DNA from: JAIPDZ01 sp034522175
GTDB lineage: Bacteria > Desulfobacterota > DSM-4660 > Desulfatiglandales > Desulfatiglandaceae
NCBI GenBank assembly: GCA_034522175.1
Contig: JAXHLQ010000001.1
Coordinates: 1,612,001 to 1,676,000 of the forward strand
Direction of reading: 5' to 3'
DNA length: 64,000 nucleotides
A program made the translations under genes and the position numbers. Below, piece by piece: positions 27,234-36,572 of this stretch (within the stretch, counting starts at the first letter, position 1; every line of letters begins with the position of its first letter). The notes under the pieces are model-generated. The model did not search any database and was not told the origin of the DNA. It was given only the letters and a program-made list of their open reading frames with translations.

Positions 27234-28166
27234 TTACGCTTCCAGCACATGCGGTTTCAGTGTTTTAAGGGTCATCTGCGTCGTATCCATCTCCGCATCA
27301 ATTCCAAGGGGTATGGTTAGGTTAAGAGACCCGTGTCCCATGGGAAATCCGGTCATCACGGGGATGTCGCTTTCAGCGAACCTGAACGTCATGCATTCGT
27401 TTACGGCATCCAAGTCGCCACAGTCCAGAAATTGTCCCCCGACGACACCGGCAAGACCACTGAGTTTCCCTGCCTGCGCCAGGTGCGTCAGCATCCGGTC
27501 TATGCGATAAAGGGCTTCCCCTCTCTCCTCCAAAAAGAGGATGGCCCCGTCCAGCGGTGGAAAAAAGGGGGTCCCCAGGAGGTGACACAACAGGGTCAGG
27601 TTTCCCCCCACCACGGGCCCTGAAGCCCGGCCTTCAAAAAGCACCTGCCCCCCCTCGCCCCGAATGATGACCGGTTCACTTCCTGAAAGGAGTTCCGTCA
27701 GATGGGCCAGGGCGTTTTCAGGGCTTGAAGCGAACCGTGCGACCATGGGGCCGTGGAAGGTGACCAATCCAATTTGCGCATACAGGGCCATCATAAGCGC
27801 CGTGATATCGCTGTACCCCACCAGGATTTTGGGCCGCCGGCGAATCAAGGCATAGTCGATTTTATGAAGGAGTCTGAGGGTTCCATACCCTCCCCGCGTA
27901 CAGAAGAGGGCCTTTATTTCAGGGTCCTCGAACATGACGTGAAGATCGCTGAGACGATCCCTGTCATTTCCGGCAAGATAACCGTCCTGGTCATACACAT
28001 GGGGTGCCGGATGGACGGTGAAGCCCTTTGACTCGAGGTAGTTTATGCCGAAACTGACCTGGGATGGTTCCACCGGCCCCGCGGGCGAGATAATTCCCAC
28101 ATGATCACCGGTTCTTAAGGGAGGGGGTTTAATCAGCCCTTGTTTATCGACCGAGGCTGGCGGCAT
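27234..28166 (-). CDS. LD-carboxypeptidase (peptidase S66 family)
   Basis: The 310-residue protein matches LdcA-type muropeptide LD-carboxypeptidases, which trim tetrapeptides to tripeptides in murein recycling. The nucleophile is Ser119 in VGYSDITALM, preceded by CTRGGYGTLRLL. The Glu and His of the triad are in FLEERGEAL near residue 205 and GFPMGHG near residue 278. There is no signal peptide, so it is cytoplasmic. It is the last complete gene before mfd in this run. Confidence 0.9.
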   Translation of the reverse strand: MPPASVDKQGLIKPPPLRTGDHVGIISPAGPVEPSQVSFGINYLESKGFTVHPAPHVYDQDGYLAGNDRDRLSDLHVMFEDPEIKALFCTRGGYGTLRLLHKIDYALIRRRPKILVGYSDITALMMALYAQIGLVTFHGPMVARFASSPENALAHLTELLSGSEPVIIRGEGGQVLFEGRASGPVVGGNLTLLCHLLGTPFFPPLDGAILFLEERGEALYRIDRMLTHLAQAGKLSGLAGVVGGQFLDCGDLDAVNECMTFRFAESDIPVMTGFPMGHGSLNLTIPLGIDAEMDTTQMTLKTLKPHVLEA

Positions 28167-28205
28167 TTGCTTCTTTTGGTTGCTGGTTCGTCATCGTCAA
28201 AAGAC

Positions 28206-28973
28206 TTATCGGTTTCTCTCGAACAGTAAGATCAACCCCTGCAGCGTCAGGAATTCTTCTACATGGTCAATGGTTTCCGAGACTTCGGTAATGATGGGGG
28301 CGAGTCCTCCGGTGGCCACCACCAGGGCATCCTCTCCGGATTCGCGTTTCATTCGGTTGACAATGCCGTCCACGAGCCCGGCATACCCATAAATGATCCC
28401 GGCATTCATGCTGCTGATGGTGTCCTTGGCGATGGTGGTCTTGGGCCTGGAGAATATTTCCACCCTCGGCAGCTTGGAGGCCTCCTGAAAGAGTGCTTCA
28501 CACGAAATAATCACGCCGGGAGAAATGGCACCTCCCATGTATTCGCCTTGGCCACTGACATAGTCAAAGGTGGTGGCGGTGCCGAAGTCGACCACCACGA
28601 GAGCGGATCGGTACTTTTCATAGGCGGCCACCGCATTGACGATCCGATCCGCCCCCACTTCCTTGGGATTGTCATATCGGATGGGCATGCCGGTTTTGAG
28701 ACCGGGCCCCACGATCAGGGGGTTGACGCCAAAATAGGTTTTGGAAAATTCTTCAATGGTGTTGAGGAGCGGGGGGACCACGCAGGACACAATGGTTTCG
28801 GTGATGTCTTTAAAACCGATACCGACCCACTGGAAAAAGTTGCCGACCAAAATACCCAGCTCGTCGGCCGTGATTTCCTTCTCCGTCCGGATGCGCCAGT
28901 GGTGAACAATCCGATGCCCATCGGCGATTCCCAGAACGATATTCGTATTTCCGACATCGATACAGAACAGCAT
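28206..28973 (-). CDS. coaX: Type III pantothenate kinase
   Basis: The start is set at MLFCIDVGNTN, giving 255 residues. A start at 29033 would add 20 residues before the family's first strand. DVGNTN (phosphate 1), VGADRIVNAVAAYEKY and VVDFGTATTFDYV (phosphate 2) are the ASKHA-fold motifs of CoaX. It phosphorylates pantothenate in the first step of CoA synthesis. It sits directly after folP in the same direction. Confidence 0.93.
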   Translation of the reverse strand: MLFCIDVGNTNIVLGIADGHRIVHHWRIRTEKEITADELGILVGNFFQWVGIGFKDITETIVSCVVPPLLNTIEEFSKTYFGVNPLIVGPGLKTGMPIRYDNPKEVGADRIVNAVAAYEKYRSALVVVDFGTATTFDYVSGQGEYMGGAISPGVIISCEALFQEASKLPRVEIFSRPKTTIAKDTISSMNAGIIYGYAGLVDGIVNRMKRESGEDALVVATGGLAPIITEVSETIDHVEEFLTLQGLILLFERNR

Positions 28974-28998
28974 TTGAACCGCTTTCGCTCCGCTCCCC

Positions 28999-29850
28999 TC
29001 AAACCGGCGTTTTTCCGGCCTTGATGGCATCAACGATTTTGACCGTTTCCACCGCCTGCTTCACGTTGTGCACTCTCACCACGTGTGCCCCGTTCATGAC
29101 ACCCACGGCCGCAGCGGCCATAGACCCCGTGTCCCGCTCATGAGGCTCCTTTTTGAGGATATGCCCGATGAAGGCCTTGTTGGAGCAGCCCAGAACAAGG
29201 GGGCGCCCAAGGGCATTAAATCGTGCGAGTTCCCGCAGGATCATGAGATTATGGTCGGAGGTCTTGCCGAACCCGATCCCGGGGTCCACCAGGGTCATAT
29301 CCCGCCGGATGCCGGCAGCCTCGGCCCGGTTGAGGGCGTCCCTTAAAAAAATCATGATGTCGGAGATCAGGTCGTCATATCGAGGTTCGTCCTGCATGGT
29401 TTCCGGTCGTCCCTTCATGTGCATGAGAACGACCGGAACCGCTGCATCGGCTGCAACCTGTCCCATATCCGGATCGAAACGAAGGGCGCTGACATCATTT
29501 ATGATGGCCGCCCCTGCGTCCAGTACCCGGCGTGCCACCCGGGCCTTATAGGTGTCGATACTGATGGGAATAGCGAGCGCATTGGAGAGGGCGCTGATGA
29601 CCGGAAGGACCCGGTCGATCTCTTCCTCGGCGGAGAGCTTTCGGGCATAGGGCCGGGTGGACTCTCCCCCAACGTCTATGATATCCGCCCCTTCCTCCGC
29701 CATCTCGATCCCGTGTTCGATGGCTTTTTGCGTATCAAAATAATGTCCGCCGTCTGAAAATGAATCCGGGGTCACGTTGAGGACCCCCATGATGTGCGTC
29801 TTTGCGTCTAAATCGAGAAAGTGGTCATTCCACTTGAGTGTCAATGTCAT
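28999..29850 (-). CDS. folP: Dihydropteroate synthase
   Basis: The 283-residue TIM-barrel enzyme joins 6-hydroxymethyl-dihydropterin diphosphate and p-aminobenzoate in folate synthesis. Family motifs are clear: MGVLNVTPDSFSDGG, DVGGESTRPYA, ISIDTYKARVA, INDVSALRFD and DPGIGFGKTSDHN. The gene begins inside the last codons of ftsH (26-bp overlap), the ftsH-folP order being common in bacteria. Confidence 0.95.
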   Translation of the reverse strand: MTLTLKWNDHFLDLDAKTHIMGVLNVTPDSFSDGGHYFDTQKAIEHGIEMAEEGADIIDVGGESTRPYARKLSAEEEIDRVLPVISALSNALAIPISIDTYKARVARRVLDAGAAIINDVSALRFDPDMGQVAADAAVPVVLMHMKGRPETMQDEPRYDDLISDIMIFLRDALNRAEAAGIRRDMTLVDPGIGFGKTSDHNLMILRELARFNALGRPLVLGCSNKAFIGHILKKEPHERDTGSMAAAAVGVMNGAHVVRVHNVKQAVETVKIVDAIKAGKTPV

Positions 29851-31752
29851 TTTTGCCGTTCTTGTCCTCGCCTGTCTGGTCCGCCTTCTCTTTGGTTTTC
29901 GGCGGGTTTTTCGGGGTACTTTGTTCGCGGGTCAGGTCTTCGGCGTTCCCGTCCTTTGCATCTGCGGCACCTCCATTATCTGACATGATCGTTTCGATAT
30001 CCTGGCTGGTAAGGGTCTCTTTTTCGAGAAGCGCCTCGGCCATTTTGTGGAGGATTTGCAGGTTGTCTCCCAGAATCTTGCGGGCCTTTTCATAGGACCC
30101 GCTGATGATGTTTTTCACCTCTTCGTCAATTTTCTGGGCGGTCAATTCCGCATAGTCGCGATGCTGTGACAATTCGCGGCCCAAGAAGATCTGCTCATCC
30201 TTCTTGCCGAAACTGAGGGGTCCCAGTTCCTTGCTCATTCCATAATCACAGACCATCTTCCGGGCCAGGTCCGAGGCCCGTTCAATATCGTTTCCCGCAC
30301 CCGTGGTCTCCGTATTCAGGACCATTTCTTCAGCGACTCTCCCCCCCATCAGTATGGCGATATTATTGAGGAGGTATTCCTTCGGGTAGGTGTGCTTCTC
30401 ATCGATGGGGAGCTGCTGAGTGAGTCCCAGGCACGGCCCCTGGGGATAATGGTGACTTTGTGGATGGGATCCGTGTCCGGGAGAATTTTGGCCACCAGGG
30501 CATGCCCGGCTTCGTGATAGGCGGTTATCCGTTTTTCCTCATCACTGATGATCATGCTTTTCCGTTCCGTGCCCATGAGGACTTTGTCTTTGGCATCTTC
30601 AAAATCCTCCATCTCCACACGGTCTTTCCCTCGCCGAGCGGCCATGAGGGCTGCTTCATTGACCATGTTTTCAATGTCGGCCCCTGTAAATCCGGGCGTC
30701 CCCCGGGCCAGTACGGAGGTATCCAGATCCTCGGCCACCAGTTTTTTCCGGAGATGGACTTTCAGGATGCCCTCTCTCCCCTTCAGATCGGGAAGGGGCA
30801 CCACCACCTGTCGATCGAAACGGCCGGGTCTCAAAAGGGCCGGATCGAGCACATCGGGCCGGTTCGTAGCAGAAATGAGAATGACCCCTTCGTTGGACTC
30901 AAATCCGTCCATTTCCACGAGAAGCTGATTGAGGGTCTGCTCCCGTTCGTCATGGCCGCCGCCGAGTCCCGCGCCCCGGTGCCGTCCCACCGCATCGATT
31001 TCATCAATAAAGATGATGCAGGGGGCGTTCTTTTTTCCCTGGTTGAAGAGGTCACGCACCCTGGAAGCGCCCACGCCCACGAACATCTCCACGAAATCCG
31101 AACCGCTGATGCTGAAAAAAGGCACACCGGCCTCCCCGGCGATGGCCCTCGCAAGAAGGGTTTTCCCGGTGCCCGGAGAGCCGACCAGCAGCACCCCTTT
31201 AGGGATCCTTCCGCCCAGGCGCGTAAACTTCTTGGGATCGCTCAAGAACTCCACCACCTCACTCAGTTCATCCTTGGCCTCGTCGATCCCGGCGACATCC
31301 TGGAAGGTGACTTTTTCCTGAGATTCACTCATGAGTCTGGCCCTGCTTTTTCCAAAGGAGAGGGCCTTTCCCCCACCTGCCTGCATCTGTCTCATGAAAA
31401 ATATCCAGACGCCGATCAGGAGCAGCATGGGGACCCAGGAGAGAAAGACCTGGAACCACGACGAGTCTTCCCCAGGTTTTGCGGATATTTGAACCCCTTT
31501 TTCTCTAAGGAGTTTGATGATTTCAGGGTCCTTTGGGGCGTACGTCTTGAAAGGGCCCTGTGCGGACATGCCGGAGATGTTATCGCCTTTTATGGTGACC
31601 TGATTGACGCTTCCACTTTCCACCATGTTGAGAAAATCGCTGTAACTGACGGCGATACTGCCCCTGTCCGGCTGTTTGAAGATCTGAAAAAGCATCACCA
31701 TCATGAGGCTGATCACCAGCCAGAGGGCGAGATTCTTATAAAATGGATTCAA
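29825..31752 (-). CDS. ftsH: ATP-dependent zinc metalloprotease FtsH, one frame break in this sequence
   Basis: A membrane-anchored AAA+ protease that degrades unneeded membrane proteins and heat-shock sigma factor. I place the start at a TTG (31752) giving the family N-terminus NPFYKNLALWL, with GGAGG 10 bp upstream; the frame extends to 31815. Two N-terminal helices, Walker A GSPGTGKT near residue 190, FIDEIDAVGR, and the zinc motif HEAGH near residue 416 are present. The frame breaks after IIPRGRA: one extra G at 30430-30431 restores RALGLTQQLP and continues to 29825, about 642 residues. Sequencing error is likely. Confidence 0.93.
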
Positions 31753-32122
31753 TGTAGGGTGACCTCCGTTCAGGGCATATCGCTTGTGCGGTCCTTTCAT
31801 ACATAACACCCCCATCCGCCATGCGATAATGGGATGGAGGCAGCATACACCCTTAATGATGTTTATGATATCTAAACGAATACCTATATACTATAAATAC
31901 AAATTTTTCAAATTCCACAAAAATCAAATCCCAACGCTTCCCAATGGACATCGCGATCAGAGAGAAATGGATGGGGTGGATAATCGCTTTTTTTGTTGAC
32001 TCCACCGGTGCGGGTCATGGAGATTGTGGGGGGATGAACCGATTCAGTGATGATGCTTCCGGGATTGCTCTAAAGTATTGATGGGGCGAATTTGAAATCC
32101 ACGGCCATAAGGAGGCGAGAAC
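31753..32122. other. AT-rich divergent intergenic region between ftsH and the DUF4301 gene
   Basis: No gene is seen. It holds the candidate ftsH promoter at 31883-31911 and an AAGGAGG ribosome binding site for the plus-strand gene just before 32123. Confidence 0.5.
31883..31911 (-). promoter_or_regulatory. Candidate ftsH promoter
   Basis: On the minus strand TTGAAA and TATAGG are 17 bp apart in a markedly AT-rich stretch about 130 bp before the ftsH start. The -10 matches 4 of 6. Confidence 0.4.
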
Positions 32123-33717
32123 ATGACACCATTTCCTTTCAGTGATGATGATCTCAACCAGATAAACGCTCATGGGCTCAGCCTTGACGAAGTCCAACGA
32201 CAGTTGGCGTTATTTGGCTCATCCCCCCCCTACCTCAATTTGGTGGCCCCCTGCACACCGGGAAACGGGATCGTGGTTTTTGAACCCGGAGACGTCCAGG
32301 CATTGATGGAGGCCTTCACCTCCGAGAGGCGCCCGTACCGCCTGGTAAAGTTCGTTCCGGCTTCCGGGGCTGCATCACGGATGTTCAAGACCCTGCTGAA
32401 ATATCTTCATCGTGGAGAGGAGATTTCAAAGACGGCCATAACCAGTGCGGCCTTAGCGGGAGACGGTGATGCAAAAGGCTCCTTGAATTCATGGACAAGG
32501 TGGAGCGGTTTGCTTTTTTCGGGGACCTTCAATCGGTGTTGTCCAAAAACGGGTATCTTGCCGATGACCTTTTGAAAAAGGGCCGGTTCAGGGAAATCCT
32601 CTCCTTTCTTCTCGAACAAGAAGGACTGAATTATGCCCATCGGCCCAAAGGGCTCCTCAAGTTTCATAAATACCCGTGGGGCAGTCGAACCGCCTTTGAA
32701 GAACACCTCGTGGAAGCGGTGTCCTACATCAAAGATGCGGCAGGGAACTGCTTTCTTCATTTTACGGTCTCACCGGAGCATATGGACGGTTTCAAGACGC
32801 TGCTGGAGCGGGTTCGGCCTGACTATGAAAAGCGGTTCGATGTTCACTATCACACCGGCTTTTCGACTCAGGACAGGGCCACGGATACCCTGGCCGTGAC
32901 ACTAAACAACCGGCCGTTTCGACAAGCGGACGGCCGATTGCTGTTTCGACCGGGCGGGCATGGTGCGCTTCTTGGAAACTTGAACCACATCAATGCCGAT
33001 ATGATCTTCATCAAGAACATCGACAATGTGGTCCCGGACCACCTGAAGGGGGAAACCTTCAAGTGGAAGCAGGTGATCGGCGGGTATCTCCTTCAACTGC
33101 AGAGGGAGATCTTCACGTATATGGAATCGTTGTCATCAGGCAGGGAAACGACGGCCTTTCTTGATGACGTGAGTGCATTTTTGGAGGAGAGCCTCCTTTA
33201 TCCTGTTCCGCCCGAGATGAAAACGGCCTCAGCATCCGTGAGACGCGCCGATTTAATGGAAAGACTGAACCGTCCCATCCGGGTCTGCGGCATGGTGAAA
33301 AACGCGGGAGAACCGGGAGGCGGTCCGTTTTGGGTGAAAGATAAAGATGGGGAGACCTCCCGCCAGATTGTTGAGACGGCTCAGATCGATCCGGATTCCA
33401 GATCGCAGCAGGGGATTTTGGGTGCCTCCACCCATTTCAATCCGGTGGACCTGGTTTGCGGAATGAAGGACTGGCAGGGAATCCCTTTTGATCTCAGCCG
33501 GTTTACGGATCCGGATGCCGTGTTCATATCCCAAAAGTCAAAAGAGGGAAAAGACCTCAAGGCATTGGAGCATCCGGGCCTCTGGAATGGGGCCATGGCC
33601 CGCTGGATCACGCTTTTCGTGGAGGTGCCGGGTATCACATTCAACCCGGTCAAAACCGTAAATGATCTGCTCCGTAAGGAACACCAGCCGCCTGAAAGGC
33701 AGTCGCCGACATCCTGA
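32123..33717 (+). CDS. DUF4301 family protein, one frame break in this sequence
   Basis: The ATG at 32123 follows AAGGAGG. The first frame gives MTPFPFSDDDL to TSAALAGDGDAK. The second continues as LLEFMDKVERFAFF to the end; adding one A to AAAA at 32473-32476 joins them into about 531 residues. Motifs FVPASGAASRMFK and RPKGLLKFHKYPWGSRTAFE recall the DUF4301 family, which has a nucleotide-sugar-transferase-like fold (PASG-ASRMFK being a glycine-rich loop). The function is not established. Confidence 0.75.
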
Positions 33718-33751
33718 CGTTACATGGGATGGGTGACGTGTGCGTGGATCA

Positions 33752-34456
33752 ATGAACGATTCAAAGCGCAATAGACAGCCCCCTAAGGCGTATTCATCCT
33801 ATTTTGTTGTGCTGGTGGCCCTGTTTGTCACCAGCCTGATCATGGCCAACATAACGGCCGTGAAACTGATCGTCGTGGCCGGCCTGATTTTGCCGGCTGC
33901 CGTGGTCATCTTTCCGGTGAGTTATATTGCAGGAGACGTGCTGACGGAAGTGTATGGCTATTCTCAGGCGAGACGGGTGATTTGGCTGGGATTTTTCTGT
34001 AATTTTGTGGCCGTGATGATCATTTTGCTGACCCAGACGCTTCCCCCGGCCCCTTTCTGGAAGGGCCAGGCCGCCTATGAAAGCATCCTGGGATATGCGC
34101 CCAGGCTCTTGACCGCATCATTTCTGGCCTACCTGGTGGGAGAATTCTTTAACGCCTATATCATGGCCAAACTGAAAATCCTCACGTCGGGCCGGTGGCT
34201 GTGGACACGCACCTTATCGTCTACCCTGGTGGGCCAGGGCCTCGATTCGGTGGTCTTCATCGGCGTGGCATTTGTCGGCACCATGCCTTTGAAGACGCTG
34301 GCATTTGCGGTGCTCACGCAATGGCTTGTAAAGGTCGCCTATGAGGCGGCGGCCACGCCCCTGACCTATTGGGCCGTTTCATTTCTGAAGCGACGGGAGG
34401 GAGTGGATATCTACGACGACCATACCCGTTTCAACCCCCTGGCCGTCAGGCGGTGA
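33752..34456 (+). CDS. YhhQ-type queuosine precursor transporter
   Basis: The 234-residue integral membrane protein has six or seven helices. The family hallmarks are VFPVSYIAGDVLTEVYGYS near residue 55 and LVGQGLDSVVFIGVAF near residue 165. This family (COG1738) imports queuosine precursors such as preQ0. A GTG at 33740 would add four residues. No queuosine gene is adjacent, so the substrate is from family knowledge only. Confidence 0.87.
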   Translation: MNDSKRNRQPPKAYSSYFVVLVALFVTSLIMANITAVKLIVVAGLILPAAVVIFPVSYIAGDVLTEVYGYSQARRVIWLGFFCNFVAVMIILLTQTLPPAPFWKGQAAYESILGYAPRLLTASFLAYLVGEFFNAYIMAKLKILTSGRWLWTRTLSSTLVGQGLDSVVFIGVAFVGTMPLKTLAFAVLTQWLVKVAYEAAATPLTYWAVSFLKRREGVDIYDDHTRFNPLAVRR

Positions 34457-34516
34457 TGGTTCAGGAAAGATTTCAGGATCTTGACGGTAACCCTGTGCTT
34501 CTGCTAAGAGTGATGC

Positions 34517-35078
34517 ATGAATATTCTTGATATCATCATTGTGGTTGTCCTGGTTTTTTTCCTCGTCCGCGGAATTTACAGGGGATTTTTCAGGGAGATT
34601 GGTTCTTTGGCCGGGGTGATTCTGGGGATTTGGCTGGCCAATCTGTATCAACCCCAATTGACGCACTTTTTGGGGTCGTATCTTCCCCGGGAACGTTTCT
34701 CCCTTGATCAGCTTCGCTCTCATTTTTCTGATCATCCTGGTCGGTTGCAACCTGCTCAGTTGGTGGTTGAAGATGTTGTTTAAAAAGGCCCTGCTGGGAG
34801 GGGCAGACAGGGTTGTGGGAGCGGGGGTCGCATTGTTGAAGGGGGTCATCATTATCTATTTTTTCATTTTGATGATGACGTTCTTCTTACCGTCAAAATC
34901 ACCCCTCATCGCCCAATCGAAGATGGCCCCTGTGATCATCACCTCTTATCAGTCCATGGTCAATCTCATATCCCCGGATGCCTACCGACGGTTGAAAGAG
35001 CGGTTTATGGGCCTTGAAAGAAAGATGAGCGACCTCAGCGAAAAGCCGGTCAGGAAGGCCGACCATGGATCCCGATAG
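34517..35078 (+). CDS. CvpA family membrane protein, one frame break in this sequence
   Basis: The first frame gives MNILDIIIVVVLVFFLVRG and YRGFFREIGSLAGVILGIWL, the classic CvpA start with a glycine-rich YRGF-RE-GSL motif. The second frame gives LISFALIFLIILVGCNLLSW, then GADRVVGAGVALLKG, also typical. The two join if CCCC at 34685-34688 is CCC, making about 186 residues with four helices. Here the error would be one base too many, unlike the others. CvpA proteins affect envelope homeostasis and colicin V production. It overlaps mazG by 14 bp. Confidence 0.75.
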
Positions 35079-35859
35079 GGTGGCCCACGCCGTTCACTCC
35101 CTCCTCGATCTAATCGCCCGGCTTCGGGGACCGGATGGCTGTCCATGGGACAAAAAACAGACCCCCTCATCCATTCGTCTGTACCTCCTTGAGGAGGCAT
35201 ACGAGGTGGTGGACGCCGTTGAACGGGCCACGCCCGGGGACGTTTGTGCCGAACTGGGTGATTTGCTCTTTCAGATCGTATTTCTATCTCATCTCGGAGC
35301 CGAGGACGGCGACTTTGATTTTCTCGAGGTAATGGAACGGATCATCGAGAAAATGGTGCGGCGGCATCCCCATGTGTTTGGGGATAAGACCATCGAAAGC
35401 GCCGAAGAGGTGGCGTTGAACTGGGCCGAGATAAAGCGGGCCGAGCAAGGGGCCTCCGTGTTACCGAGTTCATCTCTGACGGGGGTGCCGGCAGGCCTGC
35501 CGGCCCTGTTGTGTGCCCACCGGTTGAGCGAGCGGGCGTCTAAACTGGGGTTTGACTGGGCGTCTTCGGATGGGGTCTACGAGAAGGTCCTGGAAGAAGC
35601 GGGGGAACTGAAACATGCCATGAGAAAGGGAGGAAGGGACCAGGTGGCTGAGGAATTGGGAGACCTCCTGTTCAGCGTGGTGAATCTGGCCCGGCATGCC
35701 GGATTCAACGCCGAGGACCTTTTGCGTCAGGCCAACCGGAAGTTCCTCCAACGGTTCAAAGCCATGGAATGGCGCTTGAATGAAGCCGATGTAACCCTTG
35801 AAGATGCCTCCCCGTTTCAAATGGAAAGGGCCTGGGAAGCGGTCAAATCCGAGGAGTAG
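35065..35859 (+). CDS. mazG: Nucleoside triphosphate pyrophosphohydrolase MazG
   Basis: The 264-residue protein has two tandem MazG all-alpha domains. The N-terminal one has CPWDKKQTPSSIRLYLLEEA and ELGDLLFQIVFLS with EEAYE and ELGD acidic Mg-binding motifs. The C-terminal one (KVLEEAGELKHAM, ELGDLLFSVVNLAR) repeats them. It hydrolyses NTPs to NMPs and pyrophosphate. It overlaps the cvpA end and precedes mtgA by 6 bp. Confidence 0.93.
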   Translation: MDPDRVAHAVHSLLDLIARLRGPDGCPWDKKQTPSSIRLYLLEEAYEVVDAVERATPGDVCAELGDLLFQIVFLSHLGAEDGDFDFLEVMERIIEKMVRRHPHVFGDKTIESAEEVALNWAEIKRAEQGASVLPSSSLTGVPAGLPALLCAHRLSERASKLGFDWASSDGVYEKVLEEAGELKHAMRKGGRDQVAEELGDLLFSVVNLARHAGFNAEDLLRQANRKFLQRFKAMEWRLNEADVTLEDASPFQMERAWEAVKSEE

Positions 35860-35865
35860 GCTGTC

Positions 35866-36567
35866 TTGGCAAAGAAAAACGATCGCCCGTTTTTTCGCAG
35901 GATATTGAGATGGGCACTGGTGCTGCTCCTTCTCTTCGTCGGCGTGAGTGTACTTCAGGTAGGGTTGCTGAAGGCGGTCAATCCGCCTTGTACCTTGATG
36001 ACGGCGTGGGGATGGGTGGCGCATGTGGCGGCCGGCACGCCTGAGCCGCCACATATGTATTGGCGATCGCTCGGTGAAATCTCGCCCTATATGCGGCGTG
36101 CGGTCCTGGCGGGAGAAGATCAGCGGTTTTTGAAACACATGGGGTTCGATTTCAGGGAAATCAGTGAAGCCGTCAAAGACATGTTCTCGGGCGATGCCGT
36201 GCGGGGGGCCAGTACCATTACCATGCAGGCGGCACGGACGGTGTTCCTCTGGCCTGACCGAAATTGGGCGCGGAAGTCTCTTGAAGCCTATTATACCATC
36301 CTGATGGAGGTGTTCTGGGGTAAAAAGCGGATTCTTGAAATCTATCTCAACACCGTCGACTGGGGACACGGCATTATGGGGGTTGAGGCCGCTTCCATCC
36401 GGTACTTCAATGTGCCGGCCAATCGAATCAGCCGCATTCAGGCAGCCCGGCTGGCGGCCATTCTGCCGAGTCCGCATCGCTGGTCGCCCACAAAACCCAA
36501 TGCCCAGGTTTCGAGAAGGGAAAAGCGGATCCTAAGGGACATGGATAAAATGCCCCTTATTTCCTGA
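35866..36567 (+). CDS. mtgA: Monofunctional biosynthetic peptidoglycan transglycosylase
   Basis: The start is a TTG (TTGGCAAAGAAA). The 233-residue GT51 enzyme has one N-terminal membrane helix at about residues 13-35. The catalytic motif AVLAGEDQRFLKHMGFD has its Glu near residue 84, followed by GASTITMQAARTVFLW, RKSLEAYYTILME and the second catalytic region KRILEIYLNTVDWGHG. It polymerises lipid II into glycan strands at the inner membrane. Confidence 0.94.
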   Translation: MAKKNDRPFFRRILRWALVLLLLFVGVSVLQVGLLKAVNPPCTLMTAWGWVAHVAAGTPEPPHMYWRSLGEISPYMRRAVLAGEDQRFLKHMGFDFREISEAVKDMFSGDAVRGASTITMQAARTVFLWPDRNWARKSLEAYYTILMEVFWGKKRILEIYLNTVDWGHGIMGVEAASIRYFNVPANRISRIQAARLAAILPSPHRWSPTKPNAQVSRREKRILRDMDKMPLIS

Positions 36568-36572
36568 AGATC

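Noticed and set aside
30460..31806. 448-codon open frame antisense to ftsH
   Set aside because: It mirrors the high-GC codon pattern of ftsH, whose family motifs are certain, and has no recognisable domain.
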